A DNA stretch of 64,000 nt from an uncultured Acidobacteriota bacterium (GCA_937867335.1 CALMKX010000238.1:33545-97544), one strand, 5' to 3'. Shown: positions 28,917 through 37,692, numbered from the stretch's first letter. The notes: generated by a model not told the origin, from the sequence alone. Made by a program: numbers and translations.

Positions 28917-31751
28917 CTAGGGCAGGCCGCCGGTGCTGGGTAGGCGGATGGCGTAGACGCCGCGGCCGAAGGTGAAGGCCGCGAGGGTGGTGCCGCGGTA
29001 GGGGTTGGTGGCCGGACCTCGGTCCACCGTGAGGTAGCGCATCAGCACATTGGGCAGGCCGTGCTGGTAGCGCACCCAAGTGACGGTCGAGGCATCGATG
29101 TCGTTGGTGTAGTAGAAGCCGAAGTAGGTACCCACGAAGACTTGCTTGCGGTTTCGCGGGTTGACCGCCACCGAGTTGGCCGGTACATCCGGCAGGTTGC
29201 CGGTCTTGTTGGTGGCGGTCCAGCTGGAGCCGTTCCACTTGAACGAGAACAGGTGGCCCGGAGTGCTGGGGGTGTTGGGGTTGAAGCCGCCCACCGCCGC
29301 GTAGATCCGCGTGTGGTCGCTGGGGTCTGCCACCACGCCGAGTACCGCCCGGTTGGGCAGTACGGTGTTGGTGGGGTCCACGTCTCGCCACACGGCACCG
29401 GGGTTCGGGGTGCAGCTGAAGCCGGCCTTGTTGGCCTTGAACTGGGTGCACTGGCTACCCGTGTAGACGTCTTCCGACCACCAGAGCTTGCCGTCGCTGG
29501 TGCCCGCGACCGCCGCCGTGGGCTTGCTGGGCGCCCAGCCGAGGGAGACGACCGACGCCGAGCCGCCACCCTTGGTGAGCAGGGGCGAGATCTGCACCCA
29601 GTTCGGCGCCGTGGCGCCGTAAGAGCCCGAGGCGTGGACGTAGTCCTCGCCGAAGATCAGGTTCGAGCACTGGGTGTTGGTGCAATGCAGGGTGTCCAGC
29701 AAGAAGGGTGCGCTGAAGTCCGCGGTGCCGGTCATCACCGGTTCGCAGGGAGTGAAGGGACCGTTTGCGCCGCTGTTGACCGAACAGACGATCGAGCCGA
29801 AGGTGTATTCGGTGAGCCACCAGCCAGTGGTTTCGCTGCCGGCCAGCGGATCGAACGCGACGAAGAAGCCATCGCCGCCGATGCCACGGGCCGTGCCAGT
29901 GAGGCTGGGTCGGGTGGAATCCCAGCTGCTGTTGCCGTTGTCCTGCATCCCGCCGAGGACCCACTGCACTCCATTCATGCCGTTGCCAGCGAAGTCGGTT
30001 CCGATCTGGCCGGCGTAGAACAGGAAGGTGTTGAAGCTGTTGTTGAGCTGCTTCCAGGCCTCGAAATCACCGGCTTTGTCGTTCAGGTAGATGCCGCCGT
30101 CGTTGCCCAGAAGAAAGGCCGTGCCCTTGGATCCCGGCACGAAAGCGAAGGCGTGCTGGTCCGGGTGGACCTTGCCGTAGCTCGGGCAATCCGTGTCGTA
30201 GGCGTTGGTGAGGTCGTCGAGCTTGATCGAGGTGTAGGTGGGATCGACCTCGGCCCGAAAAGCGTCGATGTGGCCGATGTAGAGGTCCTTGTCGTTACTG
30301 GGGTTGACCGCCAGGAAGAGGTCGAAGAAGTCCTGCGTGGTGGGGTTTGGGTTGCCGTTGCAGGCCAGGTAGTCCAGGGCGCTGCTGCCGGCCAGGCGAG
30401 TCCAGGTGGTTGCGCCGCTGTCCGGCCGTAGCACGTAGGTTCCTTCCGCTCCCTGGTTCTCGACTTCCTCCACCTGGGCGTAGAGGGTGAGGTGGCCGTC
30501 TTGCCCGACGGCCCCGGCGAGCTCGATACGGCCGGTGATCGACCCTCCGTCGGCGTAGTTGACGCCGTTGCCCGTGCCGTCCGGCAGGCCGCCGAAGAGG
30601 GTGGTGAAGCCGCTCGGCCAGGCCGGGCAGCCGGTCAGCGGGATCGTGAAGCGATAGATGCCGTTGTCGCCGTTGACCGTGAACGTGGGATGGCCCACCG
30701 CCACGTAGGCCACCGTCGAGGGCCCCCGGGCGTCCAGGTAGATGCTGCTGATGCGGTTGATCGAACCCTGAGGGCCACCGTTGACCGACGGGTTGGTGTA
30801 GTTGTTGCCGAAGCCGCAGATCTCCCAGCTGAGTCCGGCGTCGTGGGTGATGTAGAGGTCCGAACGCGTGCCCACCAGCACGGTCGAAGGGTTGTGCGGG
30901 TCGACCTTGAGCGCCTTGACGCTCTGGTTGTCCCAGCGGTTGCCGCCGGGCGGCAACGTGGGCGAGAAGGGAGTGAACACGCTCGCCCCGAGCTGGGTCC
31001 AGGTGGTGCCGCCGTTGGTGGTCTTCATGATGCCGGCGCCGAACTGCGCCCGGCCGACGGCGTCGCCGGTGCCCACGTAGAGGACGTTGTGGTTGGACGG
31101 ATCGATGTCCATCGCTCCGGCCGCCTGGCTGACGAAGTCCTTGTCGTCCCAGAGCGGAGTCCAGGTCACGGCGGTCGAGCCGAGGTTGGTGGTTTTCCAG
31201 AAGCCACCGGCGGCGAACGACGCGTAGGCCACGTTGGGGTTCACCGGATCGATCGCCAGGCCGTTGGAGGCCACGCGACCGGACACCAGGCCCCAGCTGT
31301 ACGCCTCGTTGGTGGTGCCCACCGAGTCGAGCGGCTTGGGGCCGTAGGACACCCAGGTATTGGTGCCTGGCGGAATCACCGCGTTGCTGCCAGCGCCTCC
31401 GGAGCGCAGCGAGAGCCCTTGCCACGGTGCGGCGTCTTGAATGTTTCGCTTCACCCAGTCACGGGCCCGGTTCCAGGCCATGGCGGGCATCCTGCCGGTG
31501 GGGTAGGTGAGCAGGTACCACTCGCGCTCGGCCTGGGCCTCGACGAGATCGCGCTCCTCGCGAGCGTCTCCCTGCGCGGGGATCGCGCGGGGGTGCTCGC
31601 CCGGCGACACGCTTCTTGCTGGCTGGGGGTGGCTCGGCTGCTGCTCGAGGATACTCCTCGTCGACAGCCCGAACGCTCCGAGGAAGAGCACTGCGGGGAG
31701 AAGGGTCCTGGCCCTCTCTCGGGCCGACTGGAGCGTGGGACTGCTTCGCAT
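28917..31751 (-). CDS. Secreted BNR/sortilin-type beta-propeller protein
   Basis: A 944-residue exported protein. The N-terminal hydrophobic segment (LLPAVLFLGAFGLS, about 17-30) is a signal or anchor. The body carries repeated propeller motifs with Asp-box/BNR turns: KTTNGGTTWTQLG, ITHDAGLSWEI, GGFWKTTNLGSTAVTW, and repeated strand patterns such as VLYVGTGD, VLVGTR and VFVGTYFGFYYTND. This fold is shared by sialidases, VPS10/sortilin proteins and photosystem HCF136-like proteins. No sialidase catalytic set (Arg triad, Tyr/Glu) is evident, so a binding or structural role is more likely than hydrolysis. It has its own promoter and leader upstream. Confidence 0.78.
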   Translation of the reverse strand: MRSSPTLQSARERARTLLPAVLFLGAFGLSTRSILEQQPSHPQPARSVSPGEHPRAIPAQGDAREERDLVEAQAEREWYLLTYPTGRMPAMAWNRARDWVKRNIQDAAPWQGLSLRSGGAGSNAVIPPGTNTWVSYGPKPLDSVGTTNEAYSWGLVSGRVASNGLAIDPVNPNVAYASFAAGGFWKTTNLGSTAVTWTPLWDDKDFVSQAAGAMDIDPSNHNVLYVGTGDAVGRAQFGAGIMKTTNGGTTWTQLGASVFTPFSPTLPPGGNRWDNQSVKALKVDPHNPSTVLVGTRSDLYITHDAGLSWEICGFGNNYTNPSVNGGPQGSINRISSIYLDARGPSTVAYVAVGHPTFTVNGDNGIYRFTIPLTGCPAWPSGFTTLFGGLPDGTGNGVNYADGGSITGRIELAGAVGQDGHLTLYAQVEEVENQGAEGTYVLRPDSGATTWTRLAGSSALDYLACNGNPNPTTQDFFDLFLAVNPSNDKDLYIGHIDAFRAEVDPTYTSIKLDDLTNAYDTDCPSYGKVHPDQHAFAFVPGSKGTAFLLGNDGGIYLNDKAGDFEAWKQLNNSFNTFLFYAGQIGTDFAGNGMNGVQWVLGGMQDNGNSSWDSTRPSLTGTARGIGGDGFFVAFDPLAGSETTGWWLTEYTFGSIVCSVNSGANGPFTPCEPVMTGTADFSAPFLLDTLHCTNTQCSNLIFGEDYVHASGSYGATAPNWVQISPLLTKGGGSASVVSLGWAPSKPTAAVAGTSDGKLWWSEDVYTGSQCTQFKANKAGFSCTPNPGAVWRDVDPTNTVLPNRAVLGVVADPSDHTRIYAAVGGFNPNTPSTPGHLFSFKWNGSSWTATNKTGNLPDVPANSVAVNPRNRKQVFVGTYFGFYYTNDIDASTVTWVRYQHGLPNVLMRYLTVDRGPATNPYRGTTLAAFTFGRGVYAIRLPSTGGLP

Positions 31752-31868
31752 GCTTCTGGCTCCTCACGACTGGCCGGCGAGCCTCTTCTCGCCGGTCTCG
31801 CCGGGCGACCCTCCTGAGAGGGCCCGCCCCGGCGCGGGTGCTTCCCGGCTTATCTTGCTTTGATTATA
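31752..31868 (-). promoter_or_regulatory. Consensus -10 and GC-rich structured 5' leader of the BNR gene
   Basis: A perfect TATAAT lies on the minus strand at 31868-31863, inside the only AT-rich patch for kilobases. The -35 position reads CTTCGA, a poor match. The predicted transcript has a leader of about 105 nt with several GC-rich inverted repeats (for example CCGGCGAG with CTCGCCGG), much more structure than other leaders here. The ATG at 31751 follows GTGAGGAGCC about 12 bases upstream. I do not recognise it as a known riboswitch class. Confidence 0.45.
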
Positions 31869-31896
31869 TTGCTTCCGTACTGGTCTCGAAGTATCG

Positions 31897-31915
31897 CTGC
31901 AAAATTTTCTTGCAG
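31897..31915. repeat. Inverted repeat at the upstream edge of the BNR promoter
   Basis: CTGCAA (31897-31902) and TTGCAG (31910-31915) flank seven A/T-rich bases. It overlaps or lies just upstream of the -35 position of the predicted promoter, which is where an activator or repressor site is often found. This is seen in sequence only. Confidence 0.35.
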
Positions 31916-31950
31916 GGTTGCCGTGAAGACTCGGAGAGGGAGGAGCGGGT

Positions 31951-31973
31951 CGGGGGCCGTCGGGCGGCCCCCG
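31951..31973 (-). terminator. Hairpin terminator after the cyclophilin gene
   Basis: CGGGGGCCG (31951-31959) and CGGCCCCCG (31965-31973) form a perfect 9 bp stem with a TCGGG loop, 12 bp past the minus-strand stop at 31986. A pyrimidine-rich rather than pure U tract follows. Confidence 0.5.
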
Positions 31974-31985
31974 GGAGGAGAGGAG

Positions 31986-32552
31986 CTACGGAGCGACTTC
32001 GGCCTTCTTCACCACCACCGGCTCGAGCGGCACGTTCTGGAACGGCCCCCGGGTGCCGGTCGCCACCTTGGCGATGGCGTCCACCACTTCCAGGCCGGCC
32101 ACTACATGACCGAACACTGCGTAACCGGGGTTGCCCGGAGCTGCGTCGAGGGATTTGTTGTCGACCAGGTTGACGAAGAACTGGCTGGTAGCGCTGTTAG
32201 GGTCGGAGGTGCGCGCCATCGACAGGCTGCCCCGAACGTTCTTCAGGCCGTTCGACGCTTCGTTGACGATCGGCGGCTTGGTCTGCTTCTGATCCATCTC
32301 CGCGGTGAAGCCGCCGCCCTGGATCACGAAGCCGGGAATCACCCGGTGGAAGATGGTGCCATCGTAGTGCCCGGACTGGGTGTACGCCAGGAAGTTCTCC
32401 ACCGTCTTGGGGGCCTTGGCCGGGTCCAGCTCGATCGTGATATCACCTTTGTTGGTGTGGAAGACGACTTTCGGGTTGGCGGCGGGTGCCTTTTCGGCAG
32501 CTTGGCCGGCCGCCAGCACGCTCAGCAAGAGCAGCGCTACGCTCAGATTCAT
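31986..32552 (-). CDS. Cyclophilin-type peptidyl-prolyl cis-trans isomerase, secreted
   Basis: A 188-residue cyclophilin with a signal peptide (MNLSVALLLLSVLAAGQA). Diagnostic motifs are GTIFHRVIPGFVIQGGGF, GSLSMART and NSATSQFFVNL, including the catalytic Arg in FHRV and the Phe of QFF. The ATG at 32552 is preferred over the longer frame to 32678 because a GGAGGAGA ribosome site precedes it and the signal peptide starts there. It probably acts on exported proteins in the periplasm. Confidence 0.92.
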   Translation of the reverse strand: MNLSVALLLLSVLAAGQAAEKAPAANPKVVFHTNKGDITIELDPAKAPKTVENFLAYTQSGHYDGTIFHRVIPGFVIQGGGFTAEMDQKQTKPPIVNEASNGLKNVRGSLSMARTSDPNSATSQFFVNLVDNKSLDAAPGNPGYAVFGHVVAGLEVVDAIAKVATGTRGPFQNVPLEPVVVKKAEVAP

Positions 32553-32567
32553 GGAGATCTCCTCCGG

Positions 32568-33245
32568 ATGATCGGCTACACGGCGACAGCGCCGCGCCGG
32601 AACGGGCCTCGCCGCAGCAAGAAGCCTGCCGGAGCGAGGAGCGAAGGGGCCGATGGTAGCACGCAGGCCGAGCCCCAAGGCCCCGAGCCGGTCGGGGTGG
32701 TGCTCGCCGGCGGGCGCTCTCTGCGCATGGGCAAGGACAAGGCTCTGTTGGAGTTAGGCGGCGAGCCCCTGGTCGCTCTTGCTGCCAGGCGCCTCGCCAG
32801 GATCGTCCAGGAGGTGGTGATCGCGGATGCCGGACGAAGCTACCTCGAGACCTGGCCCTCGATCTCCGACGGCCCAGGAGCCGGCCCCGTGGCGGGCCTG
32901 CTCGGAGCAGCGGCGCGGTTCCCAGGCCGCTGCCTTCTGGCCCTCGCCTGCGACCTGCCCAATGTGACCCACGAGCTCCTCGCCCTCCTCAGGGACGAAA
33001 CGTCTTTCGACTGGGTGGTGCCCGAGGGCCCCCGCGGCCTGGAGCCTCTCTGTGCGCGTTACGGGCCGCGAGCCCTCGCCTGCCTGGAAAGCCGCGTCGC
33101 CATGGGTCGCTTCGAGCTGTGGAGCCTTGCCGAGGAGCCTGGCCTACGAATCCGCCGGCTCAGCGGGCTCGCGCTCGGCTCGACACTGCCTAGCGAGCAG
33201 CTTTTCGCCAACCTCAACCGGCCCGGCGACCTGCCATCGACCTGA
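32568..33245 (+). CDS. mobA: MobA-like molybdenum cofactor guanylyltransferase
   Basis: The nucleotide-binding N-terminus VGVVLAGGRSLRMGKDKALLE matches MobA/NTP-transferase enzymes, followed by LALACDLPNVTHELL with the metal-binding DLP. MobA attaches GMP to molybdopterin to make the guanine dinucleotide cofactor. ATG 32568 adds a 40-residue unconserved basic tail and lies only 15 bp from the divergent cyclophilin start. GTG 32697 would give a 182-residue protein of normal family length, so the true start may be there. No other moco gene is nearby, so a different nucleotidyl-transfer substrate is possible. Confidence 0.75.
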   Translation: MIGYTATAPRRNGPRRSKKPAGARSEGADGSTQAEPQGPEPVGVVLAGGRSLRMGKDKALLELGGEPLVALAARRLARIVQEVVIADAGRSYLETWPSISDGPGAGPVAGLLGAAARFPGRCLLALACDLPNVTHELLALLRDETSFDWVVPEGPRGLEPLCARYGPRALACLESRVAMGRFELWSLAEEPGLRIRRLSGLALGSTLPSEQLFANLNRPGDLPST

Positions 33246-33251
33246 CCGCCC

Positions 33252-33557
33252 TCAGCCCTCCACCTTCGGCCCGAGCTCGCGCAGTAGATCGAAGCGGTAG
33301 ATCCCCGTGCCGTGGCCATCCGAGAAGGCCAGGGAGAGGCCGTAGTTGCCCACCGGCTCGATGCCCGTGAGTTCGACGGGGCGCTCGGGTGGGTGGAAAT
33401 GGAGCGCGGTGGCGCCGTGGCCCTGGCAGAGGGCGCACGGGCAGTAGCCGCGGAGGTAGTCGTAGGGGTAGTCAGCGCTGTGGCCATCGCTCCAGGTCAG
33501 CCTCAGAGCGCGCTCCTCGCGCAGGCGGCGAGCTTCCACCAGAAATAGGCCGGGCAT
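33252..33557 (-). CDS. DUF971 (GBBH-like N-terminal) domain protein
   Basis: A 101-residue protein: LRLTWSDGHSADYPYDYLRGYCPCALCQGH is the classic DUF971 core (given here as one continuous family pattern in two parts, LRLTWSDGHSADYPYDYLRG and YCPCALCQGH), followed by VGNYGLSLAFSDGHGTGIYR. The domain is related to the N-terminus of gamma-butyrobetaine hydroxylase and is found alone beside iron-sulfur and cofactor genes. Cys residues in CPCALC may bind metal. It is convergent with the MobA-like gene, 6 bp apart. Confidence 0.85.
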   Translation of the reverse strand: MPGLFLVEARRLREERALRLTWSDGHSADYPYDYLRGYCPCALCQGHGATALHFHPPERPVELTGIEPVGNYGLSLAFSDGHGTGIYRFDLLRELGPKVEG

Positions 33558-33660
33558 GCTGAAATCTTAGCCGACAGCTGGGCGTTGCTACAGGTTGGAC
33601 GACCGAGGTGTCCTGGCGGTAGCTCCTCGCTCTCCCCTCGGATTCTCGGGCAGAGCACCT

Positions 33661-33677
33661 CCGGTTGCGCCAACCGG
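33661..33677. repeat. Perfect short inverted repeat upstream of the outer-membrane protein gene
   Basis: CCGGTTG (33661-33667) and CAACCGG (33671-33677) with a CGC loop, 31 bp before the ATG at 33709. It would form a stable hairpin in the leader RNA, or an operator. Confidence 0.35.
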
Positions 33678-33708
33678 CCCATCTTTCCCGGCATCGAGGA
33701 GATTTCCC

Positions 33709-34335
33709 ATGAAGAAAACACTGCTCTTCCTGCTCCTGCTCGCTCCCACCGCGGCCTTCGCCCAGGCCGACAACTTCGAGCTCACACCGACGGCGGGCTA
33801 CCACTTCCGCGGGGATGTCAGCGTCGACCGCAACAGCGTGCTCAACGACAACCTGGATGTGAAAGCCGGAGGCAGCTATGGCTTGACGGCCGACATCCCG
33901 CTCAACCAGTGGCTCTCGGTCGAGCTGCTGGCCCGCCGGCAGCAGACGGAGCTGATCACCGACCACGGTGTGTTCCGCAACGATGAGCACTTCGCCGACC
34001 TCGACATCGACTACTACCACGTGGGCATCCTGTTCCAGATCCCCTCCAGCCGCGTGGTCCCCTACTTCGTGGCGAGCCTGGGCCTCGCCCATCTCGATCT
34101 CGACCTTCCCGACACCAGCAAAGAGGATCGCGGCTCCGCCTCCCTGGGCGGCGGAGTGAAGATCTACTTCAACGACCACGTGGGCTTGCGCTTCGAGGGT
34201 CGGGGCTACTACATCGACCTCGACAACGACAACAACGACGACAACCGTGACGACCGTCGCCGCCGGGATCGCTGGGACGACCGCAATTCGATCACCCAGA
34301 CCGAAGCCAGCCTGGGGCTGATCCTCGCCTTCTGA
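33709..34335 (+). CDS. Outer-membrane beta-barrel family protein
   Basis: A 208-residue protein with a clean signal peptide MKKTLLFLLLLAPTAAFAQA and alternating hydrophobic strands ending in an aromatic residue (SLGLILAF), as expected for an OmpW/OmpA-like eight-stranded barrel. FELTPTAGYHFRGDV and VVPYFVASLGLAHLDLD are typical strands. Near residue 175-195 there is an unusual loop of Asp/Asn and then Asp/Arg residues (DNDNNDDNRDDRRRRDRWDD). A GAGGAGA ribosome site precedes the ATG at 33709; an in-frame extension to 33595 is not signal-like and is rejected. Confidence 0.8.
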   Translation: MKKTLLFLLLLAPTAAFAQADNFELTPTAGYHFRGDVSVDRNSVLNDNLDVKAGGSYGLTADIPLNQWLSVELLARRQQTELITDHGVFRNDEHFADLDIDYYHVGILFQIPSSRVVPYFVASLGLAHLDLDLPDTSKEDRGSASLGGGVKIYFNDHVGLRFEGRGYYIDLDNDNNDDNRDDRRRRDRWDDRNSITQTEASLGLILAF

Positions 34336-34359
34336 GTCCCACGGCCGCGAAACCGTGAA

Positions 34360-35640
34360 CTACGGCTTCGGGCGCTTGCGCAGGAAGCTCGGCCAGGTGT
34401 GCTGGTGGTCTCGCTCGAGGTCGTGAGGACGGCGAGCCACCAGCAGATAGGCGCCTTCCTCCCCCGACCGGCGGAAACCGAGCAGGTGGAAGATCTCGAG
34501 CGCGTACCAGCGCGCGATCCGGCGGTTCACCCGATAGGTGGCGAGTCGCTGCGGGTGGCGGCTCACTCCCGGTAGCCAGTGGACGATGCGATCGCTGCCC
34601 AGTCGGCGCAGCAGGGCGGAAATCTTGAGCCAGACCGGGTTGAAAGCCCGCACCAGGAAGAACCCGTCGTCCCCCTGGGGTTGGTAGAGAGGCATCAGGA
34701 TCCGCCCGGTTTCCGGGCAGTGGACCTCACCGTGGCAGTCGTGGGCCAGCACCTGGCCGCGCGTGACCGGCTGGAAGCTGGTGAAGCCAGGGTCCATCTT
34801 GAAAGCGTCTGCCGGCTTGATGGCGTGGCGGTAGCGCGCCTCCACGAAGGGCGGGATGGTGCTCACCGCCGCATCGAGCGTGGCGAGCACCCGCCGGGGC
34901 GGAACCAGCTCGCCGCCGGCGAGCAGGCCGGCCGCGGCGAGGCAGATCCACACCGCCGCCTCGGCGTGATCCACCGAGCTCGCCGCCGCGTGCTGGCCGG
35001 ACTCGAAGGCCAGCGTGACGTGGCCGAGGTCCGACAGCAGCGACAGCAGCGTGCCCTCGAGCTGCTCCTCGAGGCCCAGCACCTTGGGAGCGGGCAGGGA
35101 CTTGGCGAAGCTCCGGTTCGGCAGGGTGTCGCACATCACCACGAAGGGCGGCCCGCCGCCCGAGGTGGAGTGGAGATCGAGGGCGAAGGTTCGGCCCCGC
35201 GCCCGCCCGAACGCCGCCTCGAGCTCGGCGAAGAGCTCGGCTTGCTCGCGGTCCTCGGGGACTTCGATGGTCGAGGGATGACAAGCCTGGAGCGCCTCGA
35301 CCCGCTGGCGGCTCCACAGTCGGTTGAGGTCGCGCTCGAGGTAGCGCCGGCCGAGAGCGAGCGCCGCGAGGTTGCCACGCAGCGCCACCAGCTCGCCCCG
35401 CAACTGGTCCTCGCGGCCGGCGAGAGCTGCCAGCACGCGCTCCAGGGCGAGTGGACCCGATGGCTCGTTGCCGTGGATGCCACCGATCACGACCAGGGTG
35501 GGCCCGCTCTCGCGTCCCACGATCCGGCCGATCAGCCGTTCTGCTCGCGGTTCCACGAGCTCGGCCACTCGCTCTGGCGCAGGCAGTCTAGCCGTTGTCA
35601 CGAGGCCGTCCATGGCTTCCCCCAGGGCTGTCGCCCGCAT
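34360..35640 (-). CDS. Succinylglutamate desuccinylase/aspartoacylase-family zinc hydrolase
   Basis: A 426-residue M14-like enzyme. Zinc ligands are visible as GGIHGNEPSG (His56, Glu59) and DLHSTSGGG (His157), with the catalytic Glu213 in TLAFESGQH and the family sequence YLERDLNRLW. Relatives deacylate N-acyl amino acids. The C-terminal 150 residues (LYQPQGDDGFFLVRAFNPVWLK) are an extra domain beyond the minimal enzyme. The substrate is unknown. It is convergent with the barrel gene. Confidence 0.82.
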   Translation of the reverse strand: MRATALGEAMDGLVTTARLPAPERVAELVEPRAERLIGRIVGRESGPTLVVIGGIHGNEPSGPLALERVLAALAGREDQLRGELVALRGNLAALALGRRYLERDLNRLWSRQRVEALQACHPSTIEVPEDREQAELFAELEAAFGRARGRTFALDLHSTSGGGPPFVVMCDTLPNRSFAKSLPAPKVLGLEEQLEGTLLSLLSDLGHVTLAFESGQHAAASSVDHAEAAVWICLAAAGLLAGGELVPPRRVLATLDAAVSTIPPFVEARYRHAIKPADAFKMDPGFTSFQPVTRGQVLAHDCHGEVHCPETGRILMPLYQPQGDDGFFLVRAFNPVWLKISALLRRLGSDRIVHWLPGVSRHPQRLATYRVNRRIARWYALEIFHLLGFRRSGEEGAYLLVARRPHDLERDHQHTWPSFLRKRPKP

Positions 35641-35707
35641 GTTAGCAGGGCCGGCGGCTCCAGTTCGAGCCCCTGCCCCCGCCCGCCGCCGGATCCGAGG
35701 TGGTGGC

Positions 35708-37285
35708 CTAGACGCTCGAAGCCGTCCTCAGAGGCCGCGAGATCACGCAAGCGTTGACGCCACCCACTCCCATCGAGAGCTTGCCAGCCAGGCCCGGAGG
35801 GGTGGGGCAGCCGCGGTTGAAGACGAAGTTCCGGTGCACCCGGGCGATCTCGGCGTTGAGCTCTTCCTCCGCCAGTGGGGTGGGGAAGAGGCGGCCGGAC
35901 TGGTAGCCGAGGTACTGGGCCGTGAGCTCCCAGCCGCCGGCTGCGCTCATGCCGTGACCGAAGGTCCCTTTGCGGGCGGTGACCAGCACGCTCTCGGGCA
36001 GCAGATCCCGCAGGTTCTCCACCTCCAGGTAATCGCCCGGCGTGGCGGTGGCGTGAAGGTCCCAGCTGCCCAGCTCGGCTGGGCTGGCGCCGCTCTTCGC
36101 GAGCGCCAGGCGGACGGCGGCGATCGGCCCTTCTTTCGAGGGGGTGATGATGTGGTCCGCGTCGGCGGTGACCCCGACGGCGATCGGCTCCATGCCGAGA
36201 GGCCGGTAGCCTCGAGCTGTGAAGTAGTCGAGATCGCCCACGATCCACACCGCCGACCCGCCGGCCACGTGGGTGCCCCGCAGCCCGGACAGCGGCTTCG
36301 AGACGTCGCCGTTGGCCGCCATGACCCGGGCGTTGTAGAAGGCGCCCACCGAGAGCGGGTGGGGAGGGGGATCGCTCGCCCCCATCACCACCGCCTTCGC
36401 CTCGCCGCGGTCGATGGCATCGAGAGCCAGCTTGAGCGCCACGCCGAAGGTCGAGCAGGCCGCCACCGGGGCGAAGACCACGCCGGTGATCTGACCGAGC
36501 ATCGAGATCTGCGACGCCGGAGTGTTCGAGATGTTCCAGAGAAGGTTCGGCGAGGCGGCCTTCCAAGGAGGGTCCGGCGACTGCCAGCGGGCCTTGAGAC
36601 GGGCGTGGCGGCGCTGCTTCTCCTTGATCATCGAGATCTTTCCGGCCTCGACGTTGCCTTCCACCACCAGCCCCTCGATCTCGGCCAGCTCCGAGACGTA
36701 GCGGGCGAGCTCGGGGGAACGGCTCCCCCAGTAGGCCCACCAGCGCTCCTCGGCCTGGTCTCGCTCGTCGGGTGGGGCCTGCTCGGGGTGGGGCGGGGCG
36801 TCCTCGTGCCCGCGAGTGTCGCCCGAGAGGAAGCTGGCGAGAGGTGGATTGCGCACTGGATCGGCCCAGTAGCGATTCCAGTTGCGCTGGGCGCGGTGCA
36901 CGTCGAGCGAGATGCGCTCGATGGTGGGGACGTTGCCGAGGCCGGTGCCGATGTAGACGTGCGCGGCGGTACGCAGCCGCTTGAGCTCGTCCTCGATGCC
37001 CGGATTCTGCCCCAGGGCCTGGATGAACGAGCCGATCGCGAACAGCGTGGTGGGATCCATCTTCTCGGCGAGCTGGGGATAGCGGTTGGGTCGGAAGCGG
37101 GCATCGATCCAGCTCTTGTAGTCCTCGAAGCGGAACTCCGGCATGCCCACCAGGAAGTTGTTCGGACCGAAGCCGTTGAACGGGGATAGCCACGAGTCTG
37201 CCGACTCGAGGTTCTCTCGGAAGCGGTCGATGTTGGGCGACTTCGGGCCAACGATGCCCCAGCCGAAAACACCCACTCTGCGCAC
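35708..37285 (-). CDS. Beta-ketoacyl synthase-like protein with a large insertion
   Basis: A 525-residue thiolase-fold condensing enzyme. The Cys-His-His set is intact: Cys277 (APVAACSTF), His411 (WDLHATATPGD) and His444 (KGTFGHGMSAAGG), with the C-terminal GVGGVNACVI. It is about 110 residues longer than FabF because of a charged, Trp-rich insertion at about 130-250. There is no acyl carrier protein, ketoreductase or acyltransferase beside it, so it acts alone or with distant partners. The start MRRVGVFGWGIVGPKSPN is family-like. Confidence 0.82.
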   Translation of the reverse strand: MRRVGVFGWGIVGPKSPNIDRFRENLESADSWLSPFNGFGPNNFLVGMPEFRFEDYKSWIDARFRPNRYPQLAEKMDPTTLFAIGSFIQALGQNPGIEDELKRLRTAAHVYIGTGLGNVPTIERISLDVHRAQRNWNRYWADPVRNPPLASFLSGDTRGHEDAPPHPEQAPPDERDQAEERWWAYWGSRSPELARYVSELAEIEGLVVEGNVEAGKISMIKEKQRRHARLKARWQSPDPPWKAASPNLLWNISNTPASQISMLGQITGVVFAPVAACSTFGVALKLALDAIDRGEAKAVVMGASDPPPHPLSVGAFYNARVMAANGDVSKPLSGLRGTHVAGGSAVWIVGDLDYFTARGYRPLGMEPIAVGVTADADHIITPSKEGPIAAVRLALAKSGASPAELGSWDLHATATPGDYLEVENLRDLLPESVLVTARKGTFGHGMSAAGGWELTAQYLGYQSGRLFPTPLAEEELNAEIARVHRNFVFNRGCPTPPGLAGKLSMGVGGVNACVISRPLRTASSV

Positions 37286-37350
37286 CGGTTCTCCTCCTGC
37301 CTGTGTGCTACGTCGCGCGTGAAGTCACGAATCTTAGCCGAGTTCTGCAA

Positions 37351-37692
37351 CTAGGGCGGGTCGTAGGTGCCCTGGGGTGTCCAGGGTCCGCAACGCAGCA
37401 CCCGCCAGATCGCCCGGAGCGTTCCACCCAGGGCGCCGCTCCCCTCGATGGCGCCTTCGGCGTAGTGGCTGCAGCTGGGCTCGAAGCGACACCGCACGCC
37501 GAGCACCGGCATCCAGGGCGAGAGCGTGTGTTGATAGCGGTGGATCGCGGCCAAGAGAAAGCGGGCCGAGAGCTGGCGGTCGGCCGGTCGTGCCCCGTCG
37601 AGAGCCAGGGCGAGCGCCAGCACCAACAGCACCAGCCGGCGCCGCCGGACCCGAGGACGCGGCGCGGGGACAGCGGCGACATTCGTGCTCAC
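37351..37692 (-). CDS. YidD-family protein with an N-terminal membrane segment (second copy)
   Basis: A 113-residue protein whose C-terminal 65 residues are a YidD domain: HRYQHTLSPWMPVLGVRC then RFEPSCSHYAEGAI and VLRCGPWTPQGTYDPP, with the three conserved Cys. Unlike standard YidD it carries an N-terminal basic stretch and a TM helix (RRRRLVLLVLALALALDG). A normal YidD is encoded in the rnpA-yidC operon at 59481. YidD helps YidC-dependent membrane insertion; this copy is far from yidC and may be specialised. Confidence 0.8.
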   Translation of the reverse strand: MSTNVAAVPAPRPRVRRRRLVLLVLALALALDGARPADRQLSARFLLAAIHRYQHTLSPWMPVLGVRCRFEPSCSHYAEGAIEGSGALGGTLRAIWRVLRCGPWTPQGTYDPP

